Assembly: GCA_004014935.1 (NCBI GenBank)
Contig: CP025324.1
Span: forward strand, 930,001 to 994,000
Direction of reading: 5' to 3'
DNA from: Saccharomycopsis malanga
Lineage: Eukaryota > Ascomycota > Saccharomycetes > Ascoideales > Saccharomycopsidaceae
Length of the DNA stretch: 64,000 bases
This document shows positions 49,864 through 60,269 of this stretch, in pieces. The notes under the pieces were generated by a model, which had not been told where the DNA came from, ran no database searches, and was given only the letters and a program-made list of their open reading frames with translations. The translations under genes were made by a program, and so were the position numbers. How positions within the stretch are numbered: position 1 is the stretch's first letter; every line of letters starts with the position of its first letter.

Positions 49864-50091
49864 GTTAATAGTTAATAGTTAATAGTTAATAGTTAATAGT
49901 TAATAGTTAATAGTTAATAGTTAATAGTTAATAGTTAATAGTTAATAGTTAATAGTTAATAGTTAATAGTTAATAGTTAATAGTTAATAGTTAATAGTTA
50001 ATAGTTAATAGTTAATAGTTAATAGTTAATAGTTAATAGTTAATAGTTAATAGTTAATAGTTAATAGTTAATAGTTAATAGTTAATAGTTA
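49864..50091. repeat. (TTAATAG)n heptamer array, about 32 copies
   Basis: A perfect head-to-tail array of TTAATAG over about 228 bp, degrading at the right edge into TTAATATTCAA. It lies about 200 bp upstream of the OYE start. It is not G-rich on either strand, so it does not look telomeric. Confidence 0.97.
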
Positions 50092-50341
50092 ATATTCAAT
50101 ATTCAATAGTAAATAGTTAATAGCCAATCATCAATTTATCAATTGTTTAATAATAATATAAAATCTGAATATTCAACAATGCCTACAGTGCCGACCCTTA
50201 AATTATTTACGACAATTTTAGGATAAACAGCAAACCTTAATATTAAGATTTTCAACAGTCACCAGAGTAGTTTCTTTTTACGATTGCTTCAATAGGTTTT
50301 TATTAGATTTACACCAAATTTCGGAATGTGTATCCCGTTGC

Positions 50342-50640
50342 TTACAAATCATCAAAACAATATGCTAGTTTTTGTATATGCATTGTATATAGAATGTGGC
50401 TTTTATTCATATTAATCAGATAACCATTTAGAATGAGTTGAAAAAGTCTTGTATATTTCATGATTGGTAAAGTTTTTCCAAACAAACAAGTCTTCTTCTT
50501 CAATTTTGTAGAAAATGGTTTAGTCCAAGCCCAGCTATAATCATGGCTCAAATTATCACATGTTTCATATAAAGCAGTTTCATATATACCTGTAAAAACT
50601 TGATGACTAGTATCTGAAGCATTTTCAAATTCATTTATTT
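50342..50640 (-). pseudogene. Degraded coding remnant, unknown family
   Basis: On the minus strand about 100 codons stay open and use protein-like residues (NEFENASDTSHQVFTG, SHDYSWAWTKPF). The second part becomes low in complexity, while a neighbouring frame there looks more protein-like. This suggests an old gene fragment with about one break. No start codon, no promoter and no recognisable family. It could be a host pseudogene or a transposon relic. Confidence 0.35.
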
Positions 50641-51265
50641 CAAGCCTTTAAGTACAATAATACCTCTATTTATGAATATCATTAATCTATACAAGCAACA
50701 ATGTCGGCCATTTTAATCTTTAAAAATACATTCTATCAGCTCAACTTAAAATTATCACCAGCAATTTGGTAACAGCGAATTTGTATTCTCTAGACCAAAA
50801 CGACAACTGCTCATTACATATGTACTTTTTACACCTATATATTTGCTGAAAAAGACATGTTTTAAAAAAGCTTACTCTTCCAAAAGGACAAAAGTTCTAA
50901 TTATACCTGATATCTCCCCTTTCCAGAAACCTCTAAAAGGACAAAAGTGCTTATTATACTTGGTATACCCTCTTTCCAAATCGTTTCTTTGTTTCCTCAT
51001 CGCCTGCATTGAATTATATAGAAAATCCATCAAAGAGAGAAACCGTTAAGCGATGTAATGTAGCTGTCTTAATTTAGCAACATTGATGCTTCTCCAGATG
51101 TAAATCGAATCATTTCAACATTTAGATAGAGAATAGCAAATCAGTTACTAGGTTAATATGATTGTATAGGTTTTCCATATATTCTTAAAGCCTGGAATGA
51201 TAATCCTTTATAGTACGCATCTCCCTAGACAGTTGTTATCATAAAATACACTTTATCAACGAATT
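50641..51265. other. Intergenic, short direct repeat only
   Basis: A block with AAAAGGACAAAAGT and CTTTCCA is present twice near 50880-50980. Otherwise nothing is recognised before the tRNA. Confidence 0.5.
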
Positions 51266-51350
51266 GCCTAGCTAGCACAATCGGTAGTGCATTCGACTCT
51301 TACGATTCAGTGAAATCGAAAGGTTGCGGGTTCGAGCCCCGCGTTGGGCT
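51266..51350 (+). tRNA. tRNA-Lys(CTT) with a 12-nt intron
   Basis: The acceptor GCCTAGC pairs with GTTGGGC, with discriminator T as in yeast tRNA-Lys(CTT). The D arm GCACAATCGGTAGTGC is almost the same as in that tRNA. The anticodon stem TTCGA/TCGAA encloses CT-CTT-A, then 12 extra bases (CGATTCAGTGAA), then A. The position just after base 37 is the canonical place for a nuclear tRNA intron. The T arm is GCGGGTTCGAGCCCCGC. A T9 terminator follows directly. Confidence 0.9.
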
Positions 51351-51507
51351 TTTTTTTTGCTAATTTTTATATTATTGTTATAATAATGTTAGCAAAGCCC
51401 ATATGGTATAATGTATTTATTCAAAACCTTTTTATCATAGCAGCTATTTTTGCAAACAATTAAGCAGCAACAGTTGAACAAAAAACAAGCAGCAATGGAT
51501 AAAGTCA

Positions 51508-51588
51508 TAAAGAAAGTAACATTAGACAAGTTGATGAAGAAAGCAACATTAGACAAGTTGATGAAGAAAGCAACATTAGACAAGTTGG
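51508..51588. repeat. 29-bp tandem repeat, about 2.8 copies
   Basis: Units of AAGAAAGCAACATTAGACAA plus GTTGATG repeat with near identity. An open frame on the minus strand of 64 codons here is a by-product. Confidence 0.85.
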
Positions 51589-51590
51589 TA

Positions 51591-52764
51591 AAAAGTCTTA
51601 GTGGTCTACGTGTCTAGAATTTCATTTGAGTCTTTTCTGTAAAAACGGTTTGAAAATAAACAGATAATACCAAATATATAAGCAGAAACATGTGTCAATA
51701 ACAAGTCCATGCAGGAAAGAAGCTGGTCTTAGTCTGCTGCCTACTCTTAACAAGAATCATGAAAAACTCGAAAAGGAGAAAGAACTTTCACATTGAGAAC
51801 ATTGTTCAACCCAAAATAGATAACATAGGATCTGTCAAACTGAAAGTAGCCATTTGTTAAAAATAGAAGCTACAGCTAAAAATAGACAGCCTGACACAAG
51901 CGAGAGCTTCCAGAAAGATATAAGTAGCGCCCAGGGTACACATCTGGGTAAAGTAGGGTGTTTGACGTTGAAATTTGTGAAAGAAGTGTATCAGATTAGG
52001 CCAGAGAAATCCACACTTGACAAGACAACTTGACACGCACCAGGAAGGGTCCCATGTGACCAGTACAGCTTTACGATAATGCATATGCATGTAATATACC
52101 GAATTAGGAAGGCGCCCCAAGAGGGCTGTCGGTATGAGATTTGAGAGCAAGGAACATTGGATTATTCTTGGGTTGACGTTTGATATTGTGGGTTTCAAAG
52201 TTGAGATTTGGTAATAAGCGAGAATTATACAATTTGTTTTGTATACTTAATCTCGCTTGCCAACGGCTGGGAGTTGTTTTTAGCACCTTGTGAAGGATGG
52301 TAGAGAACGAGTTGTTTACTATTATGGCGGGAGGCGCTGGAAAATGCAGATATTTTACTCTGGATGCAAGATTATACATTATGCTACCTGCTCACCATAA
52401 GCTGAACAACCGTTTGCTGAGAATCAGTTTTCTAAGAATCTGACAAGATTTCCCCACAAATTCTGACGACGGAGTTATCGTGGAGATTCTAATTATAGAA
52501 ATGTACAAAGTATTGCAGCCTGTCTGGGAGTTTTAAAACAAGACTGGCTATTAGCGAGCGGTTTGAGAAAAGCTTAAGGAAGACATTGGGGCTGCCACGA
52601 TGCCCCATGGTGCAGCCCGAGGCAATGAGATGCATGTTGAGGTATACCGATGCACTGTGTTACCTCAGGCCTGCGGCCCATGCATCTTGCAGATGTCCAA
52701 ATCACGAAATCACCATCTAGGTCTATATAAACGAAGGGCATCCTTTGCCTGGATAATTTTTTCA
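51591..52764. promoter_or_regulatory. Long upstream region of C2H2 gene, with TATA box
   Basis: TATATAA at 52724-52730, about 40 bp before the chosen start. Open frames of 113 codons (51857-52198) and 91 codons (52104-52379), both on the minus strand, have no recognisable features and are not called. Long upstream regions are common for yeast regulators. Confidence 0.45.
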
Positions 52765-54036
52765 ATGTTTGACTTGATGAGTCAACAATCCACTGTCATT
52801 CCTTCACTCAATATGTTTGCCATGCCTTCCAACAAAGTTATGGATATCCAATATCCACTCAGCAACACCAACAGAGACAATTATATGATGCAGAATGCAA
52901 ATGTATATAACACTTCTACTTATGGGTATTCTGCTCCCTTTGATTTTGTTGCTGCTTTGCACTCCAACGAGGAGATAGTCCGCTACATGAAGCTTGAGAC
53001 CCCGCAGAAAATCAAGTTGTATTGCCGGTACAACAGATGTCCAGAAAAGGACAAGAAGTTTACCAGTTATGAGCTGCTTGCAGAACATATGAACATACAC
53101 TCTCGCGACTTCAATTTCATGCCTAGTATTGTATGTGACGGTAAGCATCTGTATGCAAACAACTGTCCTTTCACTGTTTTGGGCTTTTCCAGAGAAAACG
53201 AAAGAAAAGAGCATAAGCAGCACCGTCAATGCGAAAGATGCAAGAAGCTATTCAGCAGAGTCGATAATCTCAAGACCCATATCACTGCAAAGGGCGGAAA
53301 GCCTAGTCCTTGCCAGAAAAGGATTCTCAAACTGACACAGGAGTTTGGTAGAAAAGAAAAGACCCCAGAATCTGGCTTCACTTCTCCAGTCCTCAATACA
53401 TCTCGTCCTGCATCATCTCCTTTATCCAATGGCTCCAAAAGCAAGTCTCCGGTCAAGGCTTCCAAACAGGCCCGAAATGTGCCTAAAAACAGAAAGTTGA
53501 GGCACAAGTTTTCTGCAAAAGATGTCGAGGCTTTTGGCAGTCCGTTAAAACCAAATTACAACCCATTCAACGTTGTTTCTGAAGAATTGTTTCCCCCAAA
53601 TGGCGAGACAACCCAAAATATGACTGTAAGACACAATTCAGACACTGTTTCCATAGATTTCCCTGCCTTTGACACGGGAAATAATCAAATAGCCCCCCTT
53701 AGCAATTTCAACCAAAAACCCTTGTCCCAGTTCTATTTTCCTTTAATTCAAGATCCGTTGGCTCAAAACGATCCTAGTGAACCATTAAACTCATTGGTAA
53801 ACTTCAACATCGACGAGGATTTGTTCAATACTCAAAACTGTTTAATAAATTACTCTCAACAAGACTTGAACCATCATTATTTGCGCCCTTCCTCGCAACT
53901 CCACCAATTTTCTCAATCTACACTCTCAGACTCTCCTGATTTTGCTATCGTGGATATGGAATCTGTCATCACAAGCTTCCAAACAAATCCACTCACCAAC
54001 GAAACTCCTAATCCGTCTACGAATATTCTTTTGTAG
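52765..54036 (+). CDS. C2H2-type zinc-finger transcription regulator
   Basis: The protein has 423 residues from the ATG at 52765. The frame is open 55 codons further upstream, but the TATA box at 52724 lies inside that part, so a later start is likely. Further ATGs at 52777 and 52813 are also possible. Three zinc-finger-like units: C-x4-C...H-x3-H (about 87-110, YCRYNRCPEK), a longer one (about 122-155, VCDGKHLYANNCPF...EHKQH) and C-x2-C (about 157-183, CERCKKLFSRVDNLKTH). The C-terminal half is Ser/Pro/Asn-rich with two runs of acidic and hydrophobic residues that may activate transcription. I do not recognise a named orthologue. Confidence 0.75.
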   Translation: MFDLMSQQSTVIPSLNMFAMPSNKVMDIQYPLSNTNRDNYMMQNANVYNTSTYGYSAPFDFVAALHSNEEIVRYMKLETPQKIKLYCRYNRCPEKDKKFTSYELLAEHMNIHSRDFNFMPSIVCDGKHLYANNCPFTVLGFSRENERKEHKQHRQCERCKKLFSRVDNLKTHITAKGGKPSPCQKRILKLTQEFGRKEKTPESGFTSPVLNTSRPASSPLSNGSKSKSPVKASKQARNVPKNRKLRHKFSAKDVEAFGSPLKPNYNPFNVVSEELFPPNGETTQNMTVRHNSDTVSIDFPAFDTGNNQIAPLSNFNQKPLSQFYFPLIQDPLAQNDPSEPLNSLVNFNIDEDLFNTQNCLINYSQQDLNHHYLRPSSQLHQFSQSTLSDSPDFAIVDMESVITSFQTNPLTNETPNPSTNILL

Positions 54037-54224
54037 ATTACAATATCAAAGACGTTTAATGGAACCAGTTGTAAATTGCCTTTCTTTTGTTTTGTTTGTC
54101 TTTATTTTGTTTTTAATATTCATATTGTTTCTTTCTTTGCATTTGGTTTTTCCGGTTTTGTTTCTAGCTTTCTCGTCATTTTTGGTTCATAATACATTTT
54201 AGTGGTTTTAATATTGATACAAGT

Positions 54225-54490
54225 GTAGTAATTGTCGATTGTAGTAATTGTCAAGAGAAGTAATGGATAGTTGTAGTTATTATCAGGTATAGTTATTGTC
54301 ATGTGTTATTATTGTCAAGTATAGCATTTATTAAGTTTAGTATTTATCAAAAATAATAATTGTCAAGTGTAGTAATTGTCAAGTGTAAAAATTGTCAGCT
54401 TTAGTACTTATCAAGTGTAGTAATAGTCAAGTGTAGTCTTTACCAAGTGTGATATTCATCAAGCGTAGTAATAGTCAGAGTTCTTTGGTT
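54225..54490. repeat. Short imperfect tandem repeat, AGTAATTGTCAAGTGT type
   Basis: About 12-14 units of 17-20 bp. They lie downstream of the C2H2 gene, next to S1 fragments. Confidence 0.8.
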
Positions 54491-54539
54491 GTCAACCTTT
54501 GTTATATACTATACATTGATTGTTTTATAGTTATAATAA

Positions 54540-54790
54540 TAATATCATATATTTCAAGCCCTGACCACTGAGCCATACGGCCCAGTGGCTATTTACATGA
54601 TTCTATTTACTGAGCCAAATGGCCCTGTGGCCTAGTTATAATAATAACAATATTTCAATCCCAGCAAATATCAGTTTTGTATATACACACAATGTCTAAA
54701 TGGACCTGATAACATTCAATGGGGAAAACCTACCAAATTATCCTGCCAGGTTTTTTCTCTTTTCTGAGAACACTAGCTATCCGGCCCACC
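54540..54790 (-). mobile_element. Two deleted S1 SINE-like copies in tandem
   Basis: At 54540-54635 the S1 3' end (TTTCAAGCCC) is fused directly to a head (TGACCACTGAGCCATACGG), followed by a second head piece. At 54645-54790 another copy has a 3' end (CAATCCCAGCAAATATCAG), a short body and a subtype B head. The sequence CTATTTACATGATT next to the head is shared with 63770-63785, which may be extra 5' element sequence. Confidence 0.6.
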
Positions 54791-55279
54791 GTCCTTGACA
54801 GTCTTTGTCCTAACATTTTACATCTAAAATGAAACAAAGAATTGGTCATTTTTTGCCTCTCGCTAAGCAATCTCCACTGAACATTACTCTCCAATCACCT
54901 CTGACTCAAACCAGCTGTGCTCGCTATGCATTGCAATTTGTAGAACCATTGATTAGCGATATAAACTTTGATTTCAACATTTCCTTTTACGGTGTGTGTC
55001 GGATCTACGCTTAAAATGACTTCTATTGTGAGTTACTCGGAATATCAGTAAGCCCATTGTATATTATAACGGATTACACCATCAAATAGCCATAATAATT
55101 ACAACTTTTAACAATCCATACTAATTACAACACCATACATAAAACACTACAAAATTTTAAGACCATGCATGGTGACGCCATAGTCATACCTGACTTACAT
55201 CCAAGCACATATTTCAACATATATAAACTACCAACGCTGCTATACAATAAAACAACTTTGCAACTTGTAATGAACAGCT
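54791..55279. other. Intergenic, nothing recognised
   Basis: A 61-codon plus-strand frame at 54829-55014 starting with ATG (MKQRIGHFLPLAKQS) shows no supporting feature. Nothing else is seen. Confidence 0.45.
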
Positions 55280-56089
55280 TTACAATTTGGCCTTTTTTTG
55301 CCAGGTCCAGTGAGGGTTTCTTCTGCTGAGGAAAGCTGACATTCCTTCTTTCTTGTCCTCGCTTCCTAAAAGTCTGGAAAACTCTTTTCTTTCGTAGGCA
55401 AGACCATTAGAGTCCAATGGGGTGTTAAAGCTGGCCTTTATGGCAGCTTTTCCGGAGATGACTGCGTTTCTAGGGCCTCTACTGATTTTCAAGGCGGTTT
55501 TGATAGCTCCGCTCATCAATTTCTCATTGTCGTCGAAAAGCAGAGATACAAGACCCATTTCGTAGGCTCTTTTGGCAGAAAACTGATCTCCTGTTAAGAT
55601 GATTTCCAGAGCATTGGATTTGCCTATGGATTTGGGCATTCTTTGGGTCGCGCCTCCGCCTGGAATGATTCCAATGTTGATTTCGGGCTGACCGAACATT
55701 GCCCGTTTCGTGGCGTAAATGATGTCGCATATCATAGCTAATTCACAGCCTCCACCCAAACAATAGCCGTCCACAGCAGCAATCATGGGGATTTTGATCT
55801 TAGGAAGTTCTGTAGACCACGAAACATGGTCGTTCTGCTCGTTTCCAGCTTCATTCGAACCTCCTGCTACCTTCAATTCCGTAATATCAGCCCCTGCGCA
55901 GAAAACTTTGGAGTTTCCGTAAATGACAGCACATCCATACTTGTCAGGCTCACTGTCAAGCCTTTGGAGCTCGGCTATAAGCTCGCCAGTAAGCTTCTTT
56001 GAAAGAGAATTGAGTTTCTTTGGTCTATGGAGTTGTATTAGTACTACCCCGTCTTTCAATTCTTTCACTCGAATATTCTCATATGTCAT
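55280..56089 (-). CDS. Enoyl-CoA hydratase with peroxisomal targeting signal
   Basis: The protein has 269 residues from the ATG at 56089. The frame continues six codons upstream only through a TTG. It is in the crotonase family: FCAGADITEL (oxyanion-hole loop), GGGCELAMICDII (first catalytic Glu), FGQPEINIGIIPGGGATQRM (second catalytic Glu). Both glutamates of ECHS1-type hydratases are present, supporting hydration of trans-2-enoyl-CoA in beta-oxidation. The C-terminus KKAKL ends in AKL, a PTS1 variant, and the N-terminus is not a typical mitochondrial presequence. I infer peroxisomal location. S. cerevisiae uses the unrelated multifunctional Fox2 for this step. Confidence 0.87.
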   Translation of the reverse strand: MTYENIRVKELKDGVVLIQLHRPKKLNSLSKKLTGELIAELQRLDSEPDKYGCAVIYGNSKVFCAGADITELKVAGGSNEAGNEQNDHVSWSTELPKIKIPMIAAVDGYCLGGGCELAMICDIIYATKRAMFGQPEINIGIIPGGGATQRMPKSIGKSNALEIILTGDQFSAKRAYEMGLVSLLFDDNEKLMSGAIKTALKISRGPRNAVISGKAAIKASFNTPLDSNGLAYERKEFSRLLGSEDKKEGMSAFLSRRNPHWTWQKKAKL

Positions 56090-56339
56090 TGTAAATAGTG
56101 ATTGCAATTGCTCCTGAACGGCGATTGTAAACTAATCAACTTGGATCCTGTGCTACCGTAGTTTATATATATAGTGCGGTAAATATCCCCTCACGGATCG
56201 GTTCGAAATGCGTTTTTGGTAGGGATTGCACTGTAATTACATTTATATATAGGTAAATACTGTAAACAAATGGATATTGTAAGGGTTATAAGGGATACAA
56301 GGATTGCAAGGTATAACATGAATTGTGAGGTGCTGTGAA

Positions 56340-56665
56340 AAATCATTCGTTGTTCTATGTTAGTGAGTTTATACAGTAAGATGTTTTATATTATTGATTT
56401 ATAGGAAAATATGTTCTATATTAGTGATTTATAAAGTAAGATGTTCCATATAAGGGGGTTTATAAAATAAAATGTTCTATACAAGGGCATTTATACAGTA
56501 AGATGTTCTATATTAGTAATTTATAGGACAATATGTTTTATATTAGTGATTTATAAAGTAAGGTGTTCCATATTAGTAATTTATAAAGTAAGGTGTTCCA
56601 TATTAGTGATTTATAAAGTAAGGCCCTCTATACAAGTGATTTATAGGACAATTGGTTCAACAGAA
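56340..56665. repeat. Imperfect tandem repeat with GATTTATAAAGTAAGATGTTC core
   Basis: About nine units of 33-38 bp alternating TTTATAAAGTAAGATG and TTTATAGGACAATATG forms, upstream of the hydratase gene. Confidence 0.8.
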
Positions 56666-56939
56666 GTCATTTAAATAATGCTATAAGCAAATGAAAGCTT
56701 TAAAAATTTATGATATTGAGGTTTTCAAAAGATTATCCAAAAAACCAATCATGTTCTCTAGTTGAAATGAACTGTGAACAGCTGTGTAGATCGTACCATC
56801 ACTGAATTGCTACGAATACAGGATTGAAAAGAGAGTCGCTAGTCTTTTTTTCTAAAATAAATGTCGATAAGGTAGTTACAAAAATACTATAATCTCATAT
56901 GACAAGCACAGTAGTTTCATATATATGCCCTGTGTCTGG

Positions 56940-57274
56940 ACAATAGTATGGAAAGAGCCTAACTTACTTTTCACAATATCTTTACATGATTCAAACAGAA
57001 AAAGACCCAACAGGGACACGGGCTCGGTTCCCAAGACGAATACTTTTACTCACTGCTTTTTACGATGCCGAACCTGACTTCACAGGCAAGTGCAACTGTC
57101 TGAAACAGGACCTAGACCAAAGTCTAGTGCTTACTTTCAAGCAATTGGGTGAAAAGGTTATAATAAACAGGACAGCTTTGGGCTTTACCAAGTCCCTCTA
57201 GACATTGCGCGTATATACGAAACTGATATTTACTGGGCTTGTAATATAAGATATTATTAATATGCCTATATGCA
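56940..57274 (+). mobile_element. S1 SINE-like element directly upstream of S2
   Basis: The B-box-like GGGCTCGGTTCCC is followed by the full S1 body (GGCAAGTGCAACTGTCTG, AAGCAATTGGGTG) and the conserved 3' end (ACGAAACTGATATTTACTGG, GTAATATAAGATATTATTAA). The head A-box part is missing or decayed. The S2 copy starts at the tail. Confidence 0.75.
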
Positions 57275-58295
57275 ATGCCTTACTATTGCCAGGTGGCCAA
57301 GTTGGTTGAGCCATGCGCCACACAAAATAGTGCAGAATAGCGCAGAAAATAAGTGTGGCGTTCCTCACTTTGGGTTTTGGTACTCGATTCGCGCTGTTGA
57401 CGTTTTGGAGTCATAACCAAACGTTTTATTGAAATAAAAGAGTGTTATCCAGGTTGTTTTGATTTGAAAAAAAATACTCCAACATTTTAAAAGAATTTGC
57501 TATTTTTGAGTACCATTTATAATAAAACTTATCACGATTTCGCAGAAATTTCTGATAAAAGGGGAAATTGTCAATTTTGTCAAAAAATTAATTCTTTCAA
57601 GTCATGTTCTAGAGTCTTTACAGCAACCTAAACCATACAAAAGTTATAATTCTACACTCTGTAATTTCTACAGTTTAATATGAAATACCATTTTTTGAGA
57701 TTTGGCGTTTATGAATTATTTTGTAGAGAGAAAGTATCATTTTGTCGAAATTAGCACATAATTTGTTGACAATTGTTTTTTTGCCCTTCAGAGAGACTTT
57801 CTTTATAATTTAAAGTTATTCCACAGTTTTGATCACCTTTAGTTTTACTTGTGCTCTCTTCAAGAGTTTAATGAGCTTTCATTTCAAAGAAACACGTATC
57901 TCAAGAGCTAAACAAAGGTATGGTTTATTATAGATTCTTAATAACTTATATTTGATAAATAATCATTACACATTGTCAAACTAGCATATTTCAACCTCCA
58001 CTATACCTTGAATATTTTATGGGACTCGGTAATGTGTAATGTGCTGATTAATAAGCTTTATACCTCGATTCAGTGGAGGCCGTTTTAAAGACTTTTATTC
58101 ATATTAAGTTAACATCGCAAGTGTTTTAATGTTACTTTGATTTTCGTTTTTTCACTGTTCCAGTTTCTGATTTGCTTTATTAAATTCTTATGGAAGTTGA
58201 TATTTACTGTAAATCGGTGATAAACTTTGGCTGTATTTTTGCCAAAAACTGTAAGATAAGTTTTATTTTTTAATACAACGATATATCCATTTTAT
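57275..58295 (+). mobile_element. S2 tRNA-headed element, copy 6
   Basis: Complete copy. Head AGGTGGCCAAGTTGGTTGAGCC, two 10-bp units in the stem loop, GGTACTCGATTCGCGCTG. The body runs to GCCAAAAACTGTAAG and ATACAACGATATATCCATT, as in copy 1. It is flanked by S1 on the left in plus orientation and on the right in minus orientation. Confidence 0.78.
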
Positions 58296-58296
58296 G

Positions 58297-58456
58297 ATAA
58301 TGGTAATATCTTATATTCCAAGCCCAGAACATGTATATACGAGCAATGTCTAAAGGGACATGCTAAAACCTAATAATGACCATCACCGGTATCCTGTTAG
58401 GCCTTTTTATCTCTTCTCCGAGAGCACTGACCACTGAGTCATACGGCCCAGAGGCT
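58297..58456 (-). mobile_element. S1 SINE-like element, internally deleted
   Basis: The 3' end (ATTCCAAGCCCAGAACATG), a shortened body, then TTCTCCGAGAGCACTGACC and the head CACTGAGTCATACGGCCCAG. It abuts the end of the S2 copy in inverted orientation. A further plus-strand S1 3' piece follows at about 58510-58590. Confidence 0.7.
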
Positions 58457-58731
58457 GGTCGATTATATCGAAGGGGTTTTACTGATATGCTAATATAATG
58501 AACACTAGGCTTGATTGGGTTTTGTCAAGTCCCTTTAGCCATGGCGAGTATAGAAAACTGATATGCTTGAAAGTATTATCAACTGAAGACAACGCAGGTG
58601 CTTCTAAGCAATAGAAAGCCTATTGTATTCACTAAATACCATACGATAAACCTATATCTATTACGAATGATTGATTGCAACTTGTAGCAAATATATCTTT
58701 TACAAATCAAGCTTTGTTAAGCAGTTTTTCT

Positions 58732-58803
58732 AGCCTGCGTGGCCGAGTGGTCCAAGGTCAAGTGATCAGAAAAGATTTCTTAGTTCGAATCCTACACATG
58801 ACG
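58732..58803 (+). pseudogene. tRNA-Ser-like remnant
   Basis: GCGTGGCCGAGTGGTCCAAGG fits a class II tRNA D-arm/A box, and TTAGTTCGAATCCTA fits a T arm/B box. The anticodon arm and variable arm are not intact and the acceptor does not pair. It could be a decayed tRNA-Ser gene or the head of another tRNA-derived repeat. Confidence 0.35.
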
Positions 58804-58829
58804 TTTTCAACACTTTAGACAATGACAGT

Positions 58830-59125
58830 CTTTTCAGGTGTTGTGTGATGGAGTTGAACAATTCGTGACACATTGCAACAAAGGTGATTCATTTACCTTT
58901 GAGGGAAACAACAGAGAGTCCTGGGATAGATCTGCAACGACCAGTGTTTGATTTGCAACGGCGATCTGGTGCAATGTTGGTGATATTATGAATGATGGGG
59001 CCATTATTGTTGACGGGACATGGATCCAGGCAAATATCACCAAGAGACCAACGCAGAATTTGCTGGGAAAACCGCTTTTGGAGCGGTTGGAAACCACATA
59101 CAATAGACGATCTCCAGCTGCCTAA
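58830..59125 (+). pseudogene. Possible coding remnant, unknown
   Basis: A plus-strand stretch reads as protein-like sequence over about 90 codons (CNKGDSFTFEGNNRESWDRS, VGDIMNDGAIIVDGTWIQAN) with about one break and no start codon of its own. The surrounding 750 bp are GC-richer than typical intergenic DNA here. The family is not recognised. It may instead be chance openness, since minus-strand frames overlap it. Confidence 0.25.
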
Positions 59126-60269
59126 GTGTACTGTTTCATGATTGTTGTGAAAAGCCTTAATGGCGAACTAAACAATGGCAAGCAGGCCAGGATTAAGCAA
59201 TTAGAATACCCTGGCCTCCAGAAAGGTGTTTCAATGGTGAATTGTAGCCAGAGAACAATAGAGCAAAAGCACCGACAGCTCTACGCTAGATTTGCAATCT
59301 ATCATTTGATTGGGCACATTTCGGGAGATTCGTGGCAGGAAAACATACACCAGGGATCCTTGGAATTTCCACATTGAGAAACAATCAATTGCAAATGTTG
59401 AAATATCTCACTGGTAGTTAATCTTGGACAATGTGTGTTTAGAGTTTGTTTAGGCAATGTGAAAACAAGTTGTGGTATGAATACAGGGCTGACGTCAGAA
59501 ATGTCTGAGAATATGGGCCTGGGAACGACCGTTTCGTGTCTGGAGGCCATGTAGCTACAATGTAAGGGCATATTTCGTTTGAAGGGGCCATTTTCGCAAT
59601 ATTTACACTTTTTGATTTATAGTTTGGAAATATTTGGCTGTTTGTTCAACCTTGAATGGGGGACCTGTACCTTACTGCTGCCCCTTAGAGACGTTTACCG
59701 GGCGAAACAATGTGCTTCTTAGAGACGTATACCGGACAAAACAGTGCAAGCTGGTGTGATTGTAGGCCTTGATAATATTTTGTTCAACACTATATAGATA
59801 TTTGGCCCGTTTTTGTAGCAAAGATGCGTAAAAGAAGAGTCGTTAGTATTGCTGCCAAAATGCCATTTACGCTGTTTTTTTTCAAATATTACTTGGACGT
59901 GCATGCATCTGCAGCATGTGTCCTGGGCAATTTTGCATAAATCTGCCCATAATACGCGCATGAACACCACCCATGCAGCCCGTTTGGGGGGTCCAGTGCG
60001 TACCTCGGCGCGACTTCCGGGTGCGGCCATCCATATCCAGTAACATGGCATGCCTATGCATGCATTGCGCTGCAGGTTTGCATGCCAATTGGAACTCTAT
60101 TCCTGTTCCCATCTCATTTTTTTTTTCGTGTGCCCCTCCCTGGGTTTTTTTTTCCCATTTTGTATGGATATTATAGTGACATTAACAGTTGTTCAATATT
60201 CGAGCGGATTTTGATTTTTTATTCCCTTTGGGTGTTGGCAGGCTTATGATTTTATGAATTTGCCAGGAA
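59126..60269. other. Upstream region of second C2H2 gene
   Basis: No supported gene. A 25-bp block with TTAGAGACGT and ACCGG occurs twice (about 59683 and 59717). TGCATGC-type motifs cluster at 59900-60090. Short open frames (59126-59377, 59302-59571, 59719-60051) overlap on both strands and have no recognisable features. Confidence 0.4.

Noticed and set aside
49864-50091. Telomere-like array
   Set aside because: TTAATAG is not G-rich, and the array is internal with ordinary genes on both sides.
51857-52379. Two minus-strand frames of 113 and 91 codons before the C2H2 gene
   Set aside because: No recognisable motif, and they overlap each other in different frames. Probably chance.
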